64,000 nt of DNA from Ketobacter sp. GTDB lineage: Bacteria; Pseudomonadota; Gammaproteobacteria; Pseudomonadales; Ketobacteraceae. The notes under the pieces are model-generated. The model ran no database searches and had not been told where the DNA came from. It saw only the letters and a program-made list of their open reading frames with translations. The position numbers and the translations under genes were made by a program. This document shows positions 1-8,722 of this stretch, piece after piece. The stretch covers positions 249,296 through 313,295 of the forward strand of contig NZ_RCHN01000023.1 in NCBI RefSeq assembly GCF_003671495.1, written 5' to 3'. Positions within the stretch are counted from its first letter, which is position 1, and every line of letters starts with the position of its first letter.

Positions 1-297
1 GATGGCTTCCATGCGTTGCTTGCCGGAGCCCTCAGTGGCCTCTTTGCCTTTGGCGCGATAGGCCGCCAGTTGGCCCTGCACGTCCGCCATCACCTGCAGG
101 TGGCCCCGCTCCCGCTCCAGGTGGGCCTTGGCCTTGCCCAGGGCGGTTTGGCGTTGCTCCTGGGTCAGCCCGGTATCCCGTTCCGCTGCGTAGTAGGATT
201 CTGCCATCTCACTGTAGCGTTCCAGCATGCGCTCGAACGGAGACAGCTCGTGGCTGTGGGGAGTGATCCGTACGCCGTTGTGGTATTCCAGTTTCAT
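1..297 (-). CDS. Hypothetical protein, cut by the window edge
   Basis: The reading frame starts at an ATG at 295-297 and stays open to base 1, giving 99 visible residues; the C-terminus lies outside the window. The protein begins MKLEYHNGVRITPHSHELSP and continues as a charged, mostly helical segment rich in Glu, Arg, Ala and Gln, compatible with a coiled coil. There is no signal peptide and no membrane segment in the visible part. It lies downstream of, and on the same strand as, the mosaic TM2/pilin-like gene, with hairpins between them. I do not recognise the family. The absence of stops and the plausible codon usage support a real gene, but the function is unknown. Confidence 0.6.
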   Translation of the reverse strand, partial: MKLEYHNGVRITPHSHELSPFERMLERYSEMAESYYAAERDTGLTQEQRQTALGKAKAHLERERGHLQVMADVQGQLAAYRAKGKEATEGSGKQRMEAI

Positions 298-317
298 AGT
301 GATCCCAAATTGCCCTG

Positions 318-400
318 ATGCTTTTTTAAGCATTGTTAACCCGGGCTCCGGGTTCACACAAGGGGGAATTGGCTCACCATAATGTGAAAATTCCCCTTGT
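318..400. terminator. Cluster of three hairpins, possible terminator region
   Basis: Three inverted repeats lie between two minus-strand genes. ATGCTT/AAGCAT (318-333) has a TTTT loop, AACCCGG/CCGGGTT (338-354) has a 3-base loop, and a long stem pairs ACAAGGGGGAATT (358-370) with AATTCCCCTTGT (389-400) with one bulged base. They lie downstream of the mosaic gene that ends at 438. None is followed by a classical U-tract, so termination is an inference. Confidence 0.35.
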
Positions 401-437
401 CAGTGATGGACCCCGTGTTCCAGCGTGCTTTCTTTGC

Positions 438-1541
438 TCAGGGGCGGCACTCCGGGGGGCGGTACTTGGATACCAGGGTGCCGCCGGTGCAGTCCCAGAT
501 GAACTGGTCGTCCTGCAGGTAGGGCACCAGGGTCAGGGTTTCCCCGGCGATCACCGATACGCCGTCGTCGAAGGTGATGGTGATGACGGCGTTTTCGGTC
601 ATCACCCAGCTGCTGTAGGTGAACTGACCCACCTCTTCGAGCCCCATGTCGATGGCACTGTTGGGGACGAAGTCGGTACGCTGGATAAAGTCCTCCACCT
701 CCAGCTCGATGTCTTCCGCTTCCAGCAGGGTCTGGTTGACCTGGGCGCGAACGGTGTAATCCTGGTAGGCAGGAATGGCAATCGCCGCCAAAATGCCCAC
801 CACCATAACCATCAGGAACAGACCCACGATCAACCACACCCAGGCACTGGAGCCGGATTTGTGGCCGTGTTTCTCATCCCATTTCTCGCGGCTGGTGCAG
901 AGAAACACCACGAATTCCACCAGGGAAACCAGGCTGGGGATCAGGGTCCAGCTGAACAGCAGATAGAAAATGCCCCACCACTGGCCCAGATAGAAACGGT
1001 GGATACCCCAGGAGCCGGTGGGCAGAAACGCCAGCAGGGCAGCCACTTCACGGCTGCGGCCCAGGGTGGGCAGCTTGCGTTTGCAATGGGGGCAGACCCG
1101 GGCCAGGCGGGGCGCTTCACCACCGCAATGGCTGCAATAGCGGATTTCGTCGGGATGCAGGTGATCGTCCGCCGGGGCGGCGTAGGGGGTGGTGTCTGGG
1201 GTGGTGTCGGGGTCGGCATCCTGCTCGGTATCGGCAGCCGGTTCCACCTGCGGCGCCGGGGCGGTGGCCATGGGCTCCAATTGAGGCTCCGGCGGAGTGG
1301 CCAATGCAGGTTCCGCCTGCAGTTCCACCACGGCACCGGATTTCTCCAGCGCAGCCCGGTAGCGCTCTCCGGTGGCTTCATCCACCCCGCCCTTGACCTT
1401 GTTCGGCGTTCCCTGCAGCAATGCCTGCGCCTTTTCCTGGGGCAGTTTCATCAGATTGGCCAGGCGGGCGGCCACGGCGGTGCGGTCCTGGCCGGGTTGG
1501 ATGGCGCCGGTCAGGATCACGTTGTAGCGAGGTTCAGACAT
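438..1541 (-). CDS. Mosaic membrane protein: L7/L12-like module, zinc ribbon, TM2, pilin-like C-terminus
   Basis: This 367-residue protein has four recognisable parts. Residues 1-75 form a small alpha/beta module (RYNVILTG..., KAQALLQG...K) that resembles the N-terminus of the M48 peptidase at 56158. A proline/aspartate-rich linker follows to about 130. A zinc ribbon with two CxxC pairs (CSHC and CPHC, about 134-153) precedes a TM2-type segment (GIHRFYLGQWWGIFY). After a further hydrophobic helix comes GILAAIAIPAYQDYTVRAQ, the core of a type IV pilin-like helix, and an ectodomain ending in two cysteines (WDC and PEC) as in pilin disulfide loops. No prepilin peptidase site stands at the N-terminus, so it is probably not a processed pilin. 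AGGGA precedes the ATG. Function is unknown; envelope location is likely. Confidence 0.85.
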   Translation of the reverse strand: MSEPRYNVILTGAIQPGQDRTAVAARLANLMKLPQEKAQALLQGTPNKVKGGVDEATGERYRAALEKSGAVVELQAEPALATPPEPQLEPMATAPAPQVEPAADTEQDADPDTTPDTTPYAAPADDHLHPDEIRYCSHCGGEAPRLARVCPHCKRKLPTLGRSREVAALLAFLPTGSWGIHRFYLGQWWGIFYLLFSWTLIPSLVSLVEFVVFLCTSREKWDEKHGHKSGSSAWVWLIVGLFLMVMVVGILAAIAIPAYQDYTVRAQVNQTLLEAEDIELEVEDFIQRTDFVPNSAIDMGLEEVGQFTYSSWVMTENAVITITFDDGVSVIAGETLTLVPYLQDDQFIWDCTGGTLVSKYRPPECRP

Positions 1542-1569
1542 GGAGTTCCCTTAATGAAATGACAGATCA

Positions 1570-4500
1570 TCAATGCTTCAGTTTGGCTTTCAGGCGTTCC
1601 CGAACGGATTGCACAATGGCGTAGAACACCGGAATCATGGGGGTGCCCACCAACAAGGCTGCCAGCATGCCCCACAGGACCGTGTGGCCCAGGGACAGCT
1701 GGCTGAACATGCCGGCGCCGGAGGCCAGCACCAGGGGCAGTATCCCCAACACAAAGGACAGGGCGGTCATGCACACCGCCCGGAACCGCAGGCGCCCGGC
1801 CTCGGCGACCGCTTCCAGGATGGACAGCCCACCCTGTTCCCGCCGTTCCCGGGCAAATTCCACAATGAGGATGGCGTTCTTGGCCGCCAGCCCGATCAGC
1901 AGCACCATACCCACCTGGGCGAACAGGTCCAGGGCGCCCAGCTGGGGAATGCCGATCTGGCCCACCAGCAGCAGGCCACCGATGGCTCCGGCCACTGCGA
2001 TGGGGACCACCAGAATGATGGCAGAGGGGATCGACCAGCTCTCGTACTGGGCCACCAGGAACAGATAAATGAACACCATGGCCAGGGCGAAGGCGATGAC
2101 TGCCTGGTTGCCGGCTTTCGCCTCCTGGTAACTCATGCCGGTCCATTCCACCTGATACCCCTGGGGCAGTACCTCCAGGGCAATGCGCTCCATCTCACTC
2201 ATGGCGTCCCCGGTGGAGAAGCCCACTTCTGTGCTGGCCCGCAATATCGCTGAGCGATACAGGTTATAGCGGGTGCCCACATCCGCCCCCAGAATGGGTT
2301 CGATGCGAATCAGGGTGGACAGGGGAATCATGCTGCCGGAAGCGGAGCGTACGTACAGGCTTTCCACATCATTGAGCTCAGAGCGGAATTCCGGGGCGGC
2401 CTGCATCATGACGCGGAAAGTCTGGCCAAACAGGGAAAAGTCGTTGATGTAGCTGGACCCCAGCTGACTTTGCAGGGTGGAGAATATGTTGGACAGCGGC
2501 ACCTGCAGGGTCTTGGCCTTGTTGCGGTCAATGTCCACAAAATACTGGGGCACGTTGGCGCGGAAGGTGGTGAAGGCGTCGCGGATCAAGGGGGACTCAT
2601 TGGCCGCTGCCGCCAGGGTTTGAATGGCACCGGCCAGTTCCTCGTGGGAACGGCCCTGGGTGTCTTCCACCACCAGTTCCAGGCCACCGACAAGCCCCAT
2701 GCCGGGAATGGACGGCGGGGGGAAGGTCTGCACCAGGGCTTCCGGTACCTGGTGGTAGGCCAGCTTGTTGATGCGGGCGGACACCGCCAGGGACAGGTCC
2801 CTCATGCTGGGCCGGTCGTTCCAGTGTTTCAACACCAGGAAACCGGTGCCGCCGTTACTTTGGGCGGCCCCTGCCAGGATCGAATAGCCGGACAGCAGGG
2901 TGGCGGATTCCACCGCCGGGTCCTGCTCGATGATGGTCTGCAGTTTTTCCATCACCTGCTGGGTGCGGGTGATGGAGGCGGCGTCCGGCAGTTGCACATT
3001 CAGCAGCAACACACCCTTGTCCTCCACCGGTACAAATCCGGTGGGAATCACCCGGGTGCCCAACAGCAGCAGCCCCATGATCACCGCGAACCCCACGGAC
3101 ATCAGGGCGCGCCGTTGCAGCATGGCACCCACCACGCCGGAATAGCGGCGGGTGACCGCGTCAAAGCCGCGGTTGAAACCCCGGTACCAGCGCGGTTGCC
3201 TGTCGGAGCGGCGCAGCACCAGGCTTGCCACCGCCGGGCTCAGGGTCAGGGCACAGACGGAAGACAGCACCACCGCCACGCAGATGGTGGTGGCAAACTG
3301 GTTGTACATGACACCGGTGATGCCCGGCAGCATGGCCACCGGCAGGAACACCGCCAGCAGCACCAACGTGGTGGCAACGATAGGGCCACTCACTTCTTCC
3401 ATGGTGCGGGTCACGGCATCTTTGGTGCTGATATTGGGGTCTTCCTGCAGGTGACGGTCGGTGTTCTCCACCACCAGGATGGCGTCGTCCACCACGATCC
3501 CGATGGCCAGGATCAGGCCGAACAGGGTCACCGTGTTGATGGTCATGCCGGTGATCAGCATGACCGCAAAGGTTCCGATGAGGGACACCGGAATCGCCAC
3601 CGAAGGCACCAGGGTGGGACGCCAGTCCCCCAGGAAAATGAAAGTGATCAGCACCACCAGCGCCACCGCCTGCAACAGGGAGGTGGTGACCTGCTGGATG
3701 GACACCTCTACATAGCGGGTGGTGTCGTAACCCACCGCATACTCCAGCCCATCGGGGAAAGTCTTGGCCATGTCCGCCAGCCGTTCCTTGACGGCATCGC
3801 CGGTGATCAGCGCATTGGCCCCGGGCAGCAGGTACACGGCCATCACCGTGGCCGGCTGGTTTTTGAAACTGCCGGACACCTTGTAGTCCAATTGCCCCAA
3901 CTCTACCCGGGCCACGTCCCGCAGGCGCACGATGGCGCCCTGATCGGACACCCGCAGGATGATGTTTTCGAATTCCTCGCGGCTCTTCATGCGCCCCTTT
4001 AATTGCAGGGTGTACTCGGTGCTCAGGTTGCCGGAATAGGGTGGGGAGCCGATTTTGCCCGCCGGGGCCTGCACGTTCTGCTCCCGCAGCGCGTTGTTGA
4101 TGTCGTCGCTGGTGATGCCGAGGGCGGTCATCTGGGGTGGGTTCAGCCACAGCCGCATGGAGTAATCCGCGGTGGAGAACATCACCGCATCGGACACACC
4201 GGGTATTCGCTTCAGCCGGTTCTGGATGTTGATCAGGCCGTAGTTGGCGATGAACAGCTCGTCCAGGCTGCCGTCGGGGGAATACAGGTTGATGGTGAAC
4301 AGGATATCCGGTGAGATCTTGTCAATGGTCAGGCCCTGGTTGCGCACGTCCGTGGGCAGGGACGGTTCTGCCAGCTTGACCCGGTTCTGCACCCGTACCA
4401 GGGCCATGTCCGGATCGTCGCCCACGCCGAAGGTGATGGTGAGGTTATAGCTGCCATCGTTGGCGGAATTGGAGGACATGTATTCCATGCCTTCCACCCC

Positions 4501-4713
4501 GTTCACCACGTCCTCGATCACCTGGCCGACACTTTCCTCCATCACCAGGGCCGAGGCACCGGGCCATTTGGCCTGCACTTTTACCTGGGGTGGCGCTACT
4601 TCCGGGTATTCGGAGACCGGCAGCAGGCCCATGGAGATCAAACCGGAGATGGTGATCACCAGGGCGATCACCATGGCGAACTTGGGGCGTTCGATGAAGG
4701 TCTTGCTGATCAC
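1570..4713 (-). CDS. RND multidrug efflux transporter, AcrB/MexB type
   Basis: This 1047-residue protein has the length and layout of HAE1-family inner-membrane RND pumps, with a first membrane helix, two large periplasmic loops and two six-helix bundles. The proton-relay residues are present: paired aspartates in [14 protein letters not shown] on helix 4 and the lysine in [14 protein letters not shown] on helix 10. It should export amphiphilic compounds using the proton motive force with a fusion protein and a TolC-type channel. The start is a GTG overlapping the stop of the upstream fusion-protein gene (GTGA), indicating translational coupling. No outer-membrane channel gene is in the operon, so TolC or another unlinked channel is presumably used. 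Substrate cannot be read from sequence. Confidence 0.96.
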   Translation of the reverse strand: MISKTFIERPKFAMVIALVITISGLISMGLLPVSEYPEVAPPQVKVQAKWPGASALVMEESVGQVIEDVVNGVEGMEYMSSNSANDGSYNLTITFGVGDDPDMALVRVQNRVKLAEPSLPTDVRNQGLTIDKISPDILFTINLYSPDGSLDELFIANYGLINIQNRLKRIPGVSDAVMFSTADYSMRLWLNPPQMTALGITSDDINNALREQNVQAPAGKIGSPPYSGNLSTEYTLQLKGRMKSREEFENIILRVSDQGAIVRLRDVARVELGQLDYKVSGSFKNQPATVMAVYLLPGANALITGDAVKERLADMAKTFPDGLEYAVGYDTTRYVEVSIQQVTTSLLQAVALVVLITFIFLGDWRPTLVPSVAIPVSLIGTFAVMLITGMTINTVTLFGLILAIGIVVDDAILVVENTDRHLQEDPNISTKDAVTRTMEEVSGPIVATTLVLLAVFLPVAMLPGITGVMYNQFATTICVAVVLSSVCALTLSPAVASLVLRRSDRQPRWYRGFNRGFDAVTRRYSGVVGAMLQRRALMSVGFAVIMGLLLLGTRVIPTGFVPVEDKGVLLLNVQLPDAASITRTQQVMEKLQTIIEQDPAVESATLLSGYSILAGAAQSNGGTGFLVLKHWNDRPSMRDLSLAVSARINKLAYHQVPEALVQTFPPPSIPGMGLVGGLELVVEDTQGRSHEELAGAIQTLAAAANESPLIRDAFTTFRANVPQYFVDIDRNKAKTLQVPLSNIFSTLQSQLGSSYINDFSLFGQTFRVMMQAAPEFRSELNDVESLYVRSASGSMIPLSTLIRIEPILGADVGTRYNLYRSAILRASTEVGFSTGDAMSEMERIALEVLPQGYQVEWTGMSYQEAKAGNQAVIAFALAMVFIYLFLVAQYESWSIPSAIILVVPIAVAGAIGGLLLVGQIGIPQLGALDLFAQVGMVLLIGLAAKNAILIVEFARERREQGGLSILEAVAEAGRLRFRAVCMTALSFVLGILPLVLASGAGMFSQLSLGHTVLWGMLAALLVGTPMIPVFYAIVQSVRERLKAKLKH

Positions 4714-5873
4714 TGGGCGTTGCTCCCGGTGCTGGCTTCAGTGGCGGGTTTGAATTCTTCCACTTTGACCCGGCTGCCCGGGCGGACTTTTTGCACGCCC
4801 CGGATGATGACCCGGTCTCCGGTATCCAGGCCGGAATTGACCAGTACGTTTTCACCCACCCGCTCACCGGTGACCATGTTGATGCGGGTCACGGTGTCGG
4901 TGTCGTCCACCGCCAGTACATAGGTGCCCCGTTGATCCACCTGCACGGCGGCCTGGGGAATCATCAGCACCATGATCGGCTGTTTCACCCGCACCAGAGC
5001 CTGCACGTACAGGCCGGGGCGCAGGATGTCATCTGGATTGGGAATGGCGGCACGCACTTCCACGGTACCGGTGGAGGCATCCACCCGGTTGGAAAAATAA
5101 TGGATGGTGCCCACATGGGGGTACTCCCGGCCATCGGGCATCACCACGGTGACCTCGATGTCTTTCACGGTGATCCGGGCGTCCGGACGTTGTGCTGCCA
5201 GCAGCAGGCGTTCCGGGATCTGGAACACCACTTCCATGTCATTCTTGCCCACCAGGGTGGTCAGCGGACCGTAGCTGGGGCTCACCAGGTCGCCCACGGA
5301 GGGTTTGGCCCGGCCCACACGGCCGTCCTGCGGGGCCTTGATGGAGGTGTACTCCAGGTTCACCCGGGCGCTTTCCAGGGCGGCGTTGGCGGATTCCACT
5401 GCGGCGATGGATTCCAGTTCCCGCGCTTCCAGGGTGTCGTACTCAGACGCGGAAATGTAGCCGTCATCCACCAGCTTCTTGCCCCGGGCGAAGTTTTTCT
5501 CGGCATTGGATTTGTTGGCTTCCGCCCGAGCCAGTTCTGCTTTGGCTCGCGCCAGGGCCGCTTTGTAGGAGGCTGGGTCGATATCGAACAGCGGGTCGCC
5601 GGCGCTGACGTCATCCCCTTCCTTGAAGTGAATGGCAATCACCTTGCCTGAGACTTCCGCGCTGATGTCCACGTCGCTGCGGGAGGCAATATGGGCATTG
5701 AAGCCGCGCTGGGGGTGATAGGGCTGCTCGCTGGCTTTCACCACGAACACCTGGGGAATGGTTTCCTCCGGCACCGGCTTTTCGTCGCAGCCGGTCAATA
5801 ACAGCCCTGCCATCAGGCACGACATCAGGCCCGATAAGCGCCCTTTTGGTTGCATGCGTAGTCTCCCGCTCAT
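4710..5873 (-). CDS. RND periplasmic membrane fusion protein (lipoprotein), AcrA/MexA type
   Basis: A 387-residue fusion protein that bridges the RND pump to an outer-membrane channel. A lipoprotein signal with lipobox LLLTGC puts the acylated cysteine near residue 29. The lipoyl half motifs flank a helical hairpin (about residues 95-160, rich in Ala, Glu and Lys), followed by the beta-barrel domain and a membrane-proximal domain ending near [11 protein letters not shown]. The ATG overlaps the stop codon of the gamma-glutamyltransferase upstream (ATGA), and its stop overlaps the GTG of the pump downstream. The three genes therefore form one tightly coupled operon. Confidence 0.95.
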   Translation of the reverse strand: MSGRLRMQPKGRLSGLMSCLMAGLLLTGCDEKPVPEETIPQVFVVKASEQPYHPQRGFNAHIASRSDVDISAEVSGKVIAIHFKEGDDVSAGDPLFDIDPASYKAALARAKAELARAEANKSNAEKNFARGKKLVDDGYISASEYDTLEARELESIAAVESANAALESARVNLEYTSIKAPQDGRVGRAKPSVGDLVSPSYGPLTTLVGKNDMEVVFQIPERLLLAAQRPDARITVKDIEVTVVMPDGREYPHVGTIHYFSNRVDASTGTVEVRAAIPNPDDILRPGLYVQALVRVKQPIMVLMIPQAAVQVDQRGTYVLAVDDTDTVTRINMVTGERVGENVLVNSGLDTGDRVIIRGVQKVRPGSRVKVEEFKPATEASTGSNAQ

Positions 5874-7576
5874 TGAAGGTCTCCCAGCAGGGCCTTGCCC
5901 AACCGGCGCTGGTCAGAACCGGCTTCCACGTTGCCGTTGTTCATATACCAGCGTATGGCGTGCATGTCGCCGTACTGGTGTCCCACGTCTTTTAAGGTGT
6001 GCCCCCGTTGCTCCAGTTCCTTGATCAGGGACTTGCTGAAGGCGTCGGGCTCGTGTTGTACCACATCCGGCACAAACTGGTGATGAAAACGGGGACGGTC
6101 CACCCAGGCCTGGGGCCCTTTCTGGTCCAGCGCCTCCAGCATCCCCAGCAGAACCATGGTGATGATGCGGCTGCCGCCAGGGGTGCCCAGCAGGGCGAAC
6201 TGGCGGTTGTCCTTGGGGCCGTATTCCATGAAGGTCGGGGTCATGCTGGACAGCGGGCGTTTGCCCGGGGCAATGGCATTGGCCTGGGAGCCGATCAGGC
6301 CGTAGGCATTGGGGCTGCCGGGTTTGGCGGAAAAGTCGTCCATTTCGTTGTTCAGCAATACCCCGGTGCCGGCCACCGTGATGCCGGAACCGAAGGGCAG
6401 GTTGATGGACAGGGTGGCCGCCACCCGGTTGCCGTCTTTGTCGATGATGGAAAAGTGGGTGGTGTGGGTGCCGCTGCCGGTGGCCTTGGGCAGACCCAGG
6501 GCGCTGCTGGGGGTGGCGTGGCCCATGGAAATGTTGCTGGCCAGGTCATCCAGATACGTGGCGCTGGTGAGGCGCTGCACCGGCACGGTGACGAAATCCG
6601 GGTCCCCCAGGTATTCGGCCCGGTCCCGATAGGCCCGGCGCATCACCTCGATCAGCAGGTGGGTGCGGTCTGCGTCCGTTTTGCCTTCCAGATTGAACAG
6701 GGACAGCATGCCAAACATCTGGGCCAGGGCGACGCCGCCGGAAGAGGGCGGTGGCGCGGACCAGATCACGGCATCACCATAGTGGAACTGGATTGGTTCC
6801 CGCTCCACCACTTTATAGTTGGCCAGGTCCTCCAGGGTCCAGATGCCACCGTGGGCGTTCACGCCTTCCACCAGGCGCTTGGCCACTTCCCCTTTATAAA
6901 AGCCGTCAAAGCCCTTGGCCGCCAGTTCCTTCAGGGTATGGGCCAGGCCTTGCTGCACGATCATGCCGTCTTGTGGCGCGCGGTTGTCCCGCAGGAAAAT
7001 GCGTTTGCTGGCCGGGTAGCGGCGCAGGGTGGATGCCCGCTTTTCCGCCAGGTGGGTGTAGACCTTGTTCACCGGGAAACCGCCGGCGGCCAGCCGGATG
7101 GCCTGGGCCAGGGTATCGCTGAGGGGCAGGGTGCCATAGTGCTGGGACAGGTGGACAAAGGCGGCGGCCTGGCCGGGAATGCCGGCGGCCAGGGCGGTGT
7201 TGATGGCCTGGTCGCGGTCCACTTCGCCCTTTTTATCCAGGAACAGGTCCTGATGGGCGGCACCCGGGGCGGTTTCGCGGGCATCCAGCATCAGGGTTTT
7301 GCCGTCTTTGGCCCGGTGCAGCATCCAGAAGCCGCCACCGCCAAGGCCGGCGCTGTAGGGCTCCACCACCCCCAACACCGCTGCGACGGTGACCGCCGCG
7401 TCGAAGGCGTTGCCGCCGGAGGCCAGGATCTTGATGCCTGCCTCGGTGGCCAGGGGGTGGGCGGATGCCACCGCCGCCTGTTTGGGCAGTACCTCAGCCC
7501 AGGCCGATACGGCAGACCATGGGGCAGCCAGCGCGCCGAGTAACACACAGAGCGAAAAACGGAGATGAATCAACAT
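5870..7576 (-). CDS. ggt: Gamma-glutamyltranspeptidase (glutathione hydrolase)
   Basis: A periplasmic Ntn-hydrolase that cleaves gamma-glutamyl bonds, typically of glutathione and its conjugates. The catalytic threonine lies in the expected THTTHFS context and begins the small subunit after autoprocessing; the conserved PLSSMTPT and GTPGGSRI motifs follow. I place the start at 7576 (MLIHLRFSL) because AAGGA lies just upstream, a signal peptide then begins at residue 1, and the longer frame would run through the terminator hairpin at 7598-7622. The length becomes 568 residues, normal for the family. It is the first gene of an operon with a fusion protein and an RND pump, overlapping the next gene by four bases. 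This pairing is unusual and may link glutathione-conjugate processing to efflux (inference). Confidence 0.95.
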   Translation of the reverse strand: MLIHLRFSLCVLLGALAAPWSAVSAWAEVLPKQAAVASAHPLATEAGIKILASGGNAFDAAVTVAAVLGVVEPYSAGLGGGGFWMLHRAKDGKTLMLDARETAPGAAHQDLFLDKKGEVDRDQAINTALAAGIPGQAAAFVHLSQHYGTLPLSDTLAQAIRLAAGGFPVNKVYTHLAEKRASTLRRYPASKRIFLRDNRAPQDGMIVQQGLAHTLKELAAKGFDGFYKGEVAKRLVEGVNAHGGIWTLEDLANYKVVEREPIQFHYGDAVIWSAPPPSSGGVALAQMFGMLSLFNLEGKTDADRTHLLIEVMRRAYRDRAEYLGDPDFVTVPVQRLTSATYLDDLASNISMGHATPSSALGLPKATGSGTHTTHFSIIDKDGNRVAATLSINLPFGSGITVAGTGVLLNNEMDDFSAKPGSPNAYGLIGSQANAIAPGKRPLSSMTPTFMEYGPKDNRQFALLGTPGGSRIITMVLLGMLEALDQKGPQAWVDRPRFHHQFVPDVVQHEPDAFSKSLIKELEQRGHTLKDVGHQYGDMHAIRWYMNNGNVEAGSDQRRLGKALLGDLQ

Positions 7577-7597
7577 GTTCGTTCCTTGAATGGACAC

Positions 7598-7622
7598 AAA
7601 AAAAAGGCCGTGAGGCCTTTTT
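7598..7622. terminator. Strong bidirectional rho-independent terminator
   Basis: A perfect 9-base stem (AAAAAGGCC / GGCCTTTTT) with a GTGA loop, flanked by A and T runs, works in both directions. It lies 36 bases downstream of the yfhL stop and just upstream of the ggt start. It separates coaD-yfhL transcripts from the ggt operon, which must therefore have its own promoter in the short gap or depend on read-through. Confidence 0.85.
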
Positions 7623-7657
7623 AGTGGTTCCCGCACCAGAAGTCCAGCCCCGCGGCG

Positions 7658-7930
<273 letters not shown>

Positions 7931-7989
7931 TTACCATGAGCAGTGTACTGCTCCAGTTGCACTTCATCCACGGATGCTCTGTAGGGGCA

Positions 7990-8532
<543 letters not shown>

Positions 8533-8722
8533 TCAACCACCGCACCCCGCATTCAAAATCGGGTTAGGCATCTGCCGAAAACCGCCCTACTATAGACGCT
8601 GCAATGGGATGTTGCTGAAATGACTGCAGAAATCAGGAGTGGGCACGGTTTTGCCTGCGGTGCCTATGCTATGCTGGTAAAGACATCCTGGAATCCTGTA
8701 CTTCGAGCCTTTAGCTGGCGAT

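Noticed and set aside
333..1562. Long plus-strand open frame of 409 codons
   Set aside because: It is antisense to the well-supported mosaic protein, is rich in His, Gln and Gly, and shows no domain; a shadow of high-GC codon structure.
2470..4002. Plus-strand frame of 510 codons
   Set aside because: It is antisense to the RND pump, whose full-length family match is unambiguous; composition is His/Gln/Gly-rich.
5999..7543. Plus-strand frame of 514 codons
   Set aside because: It is antisense to ggt and has no recognisable domain.
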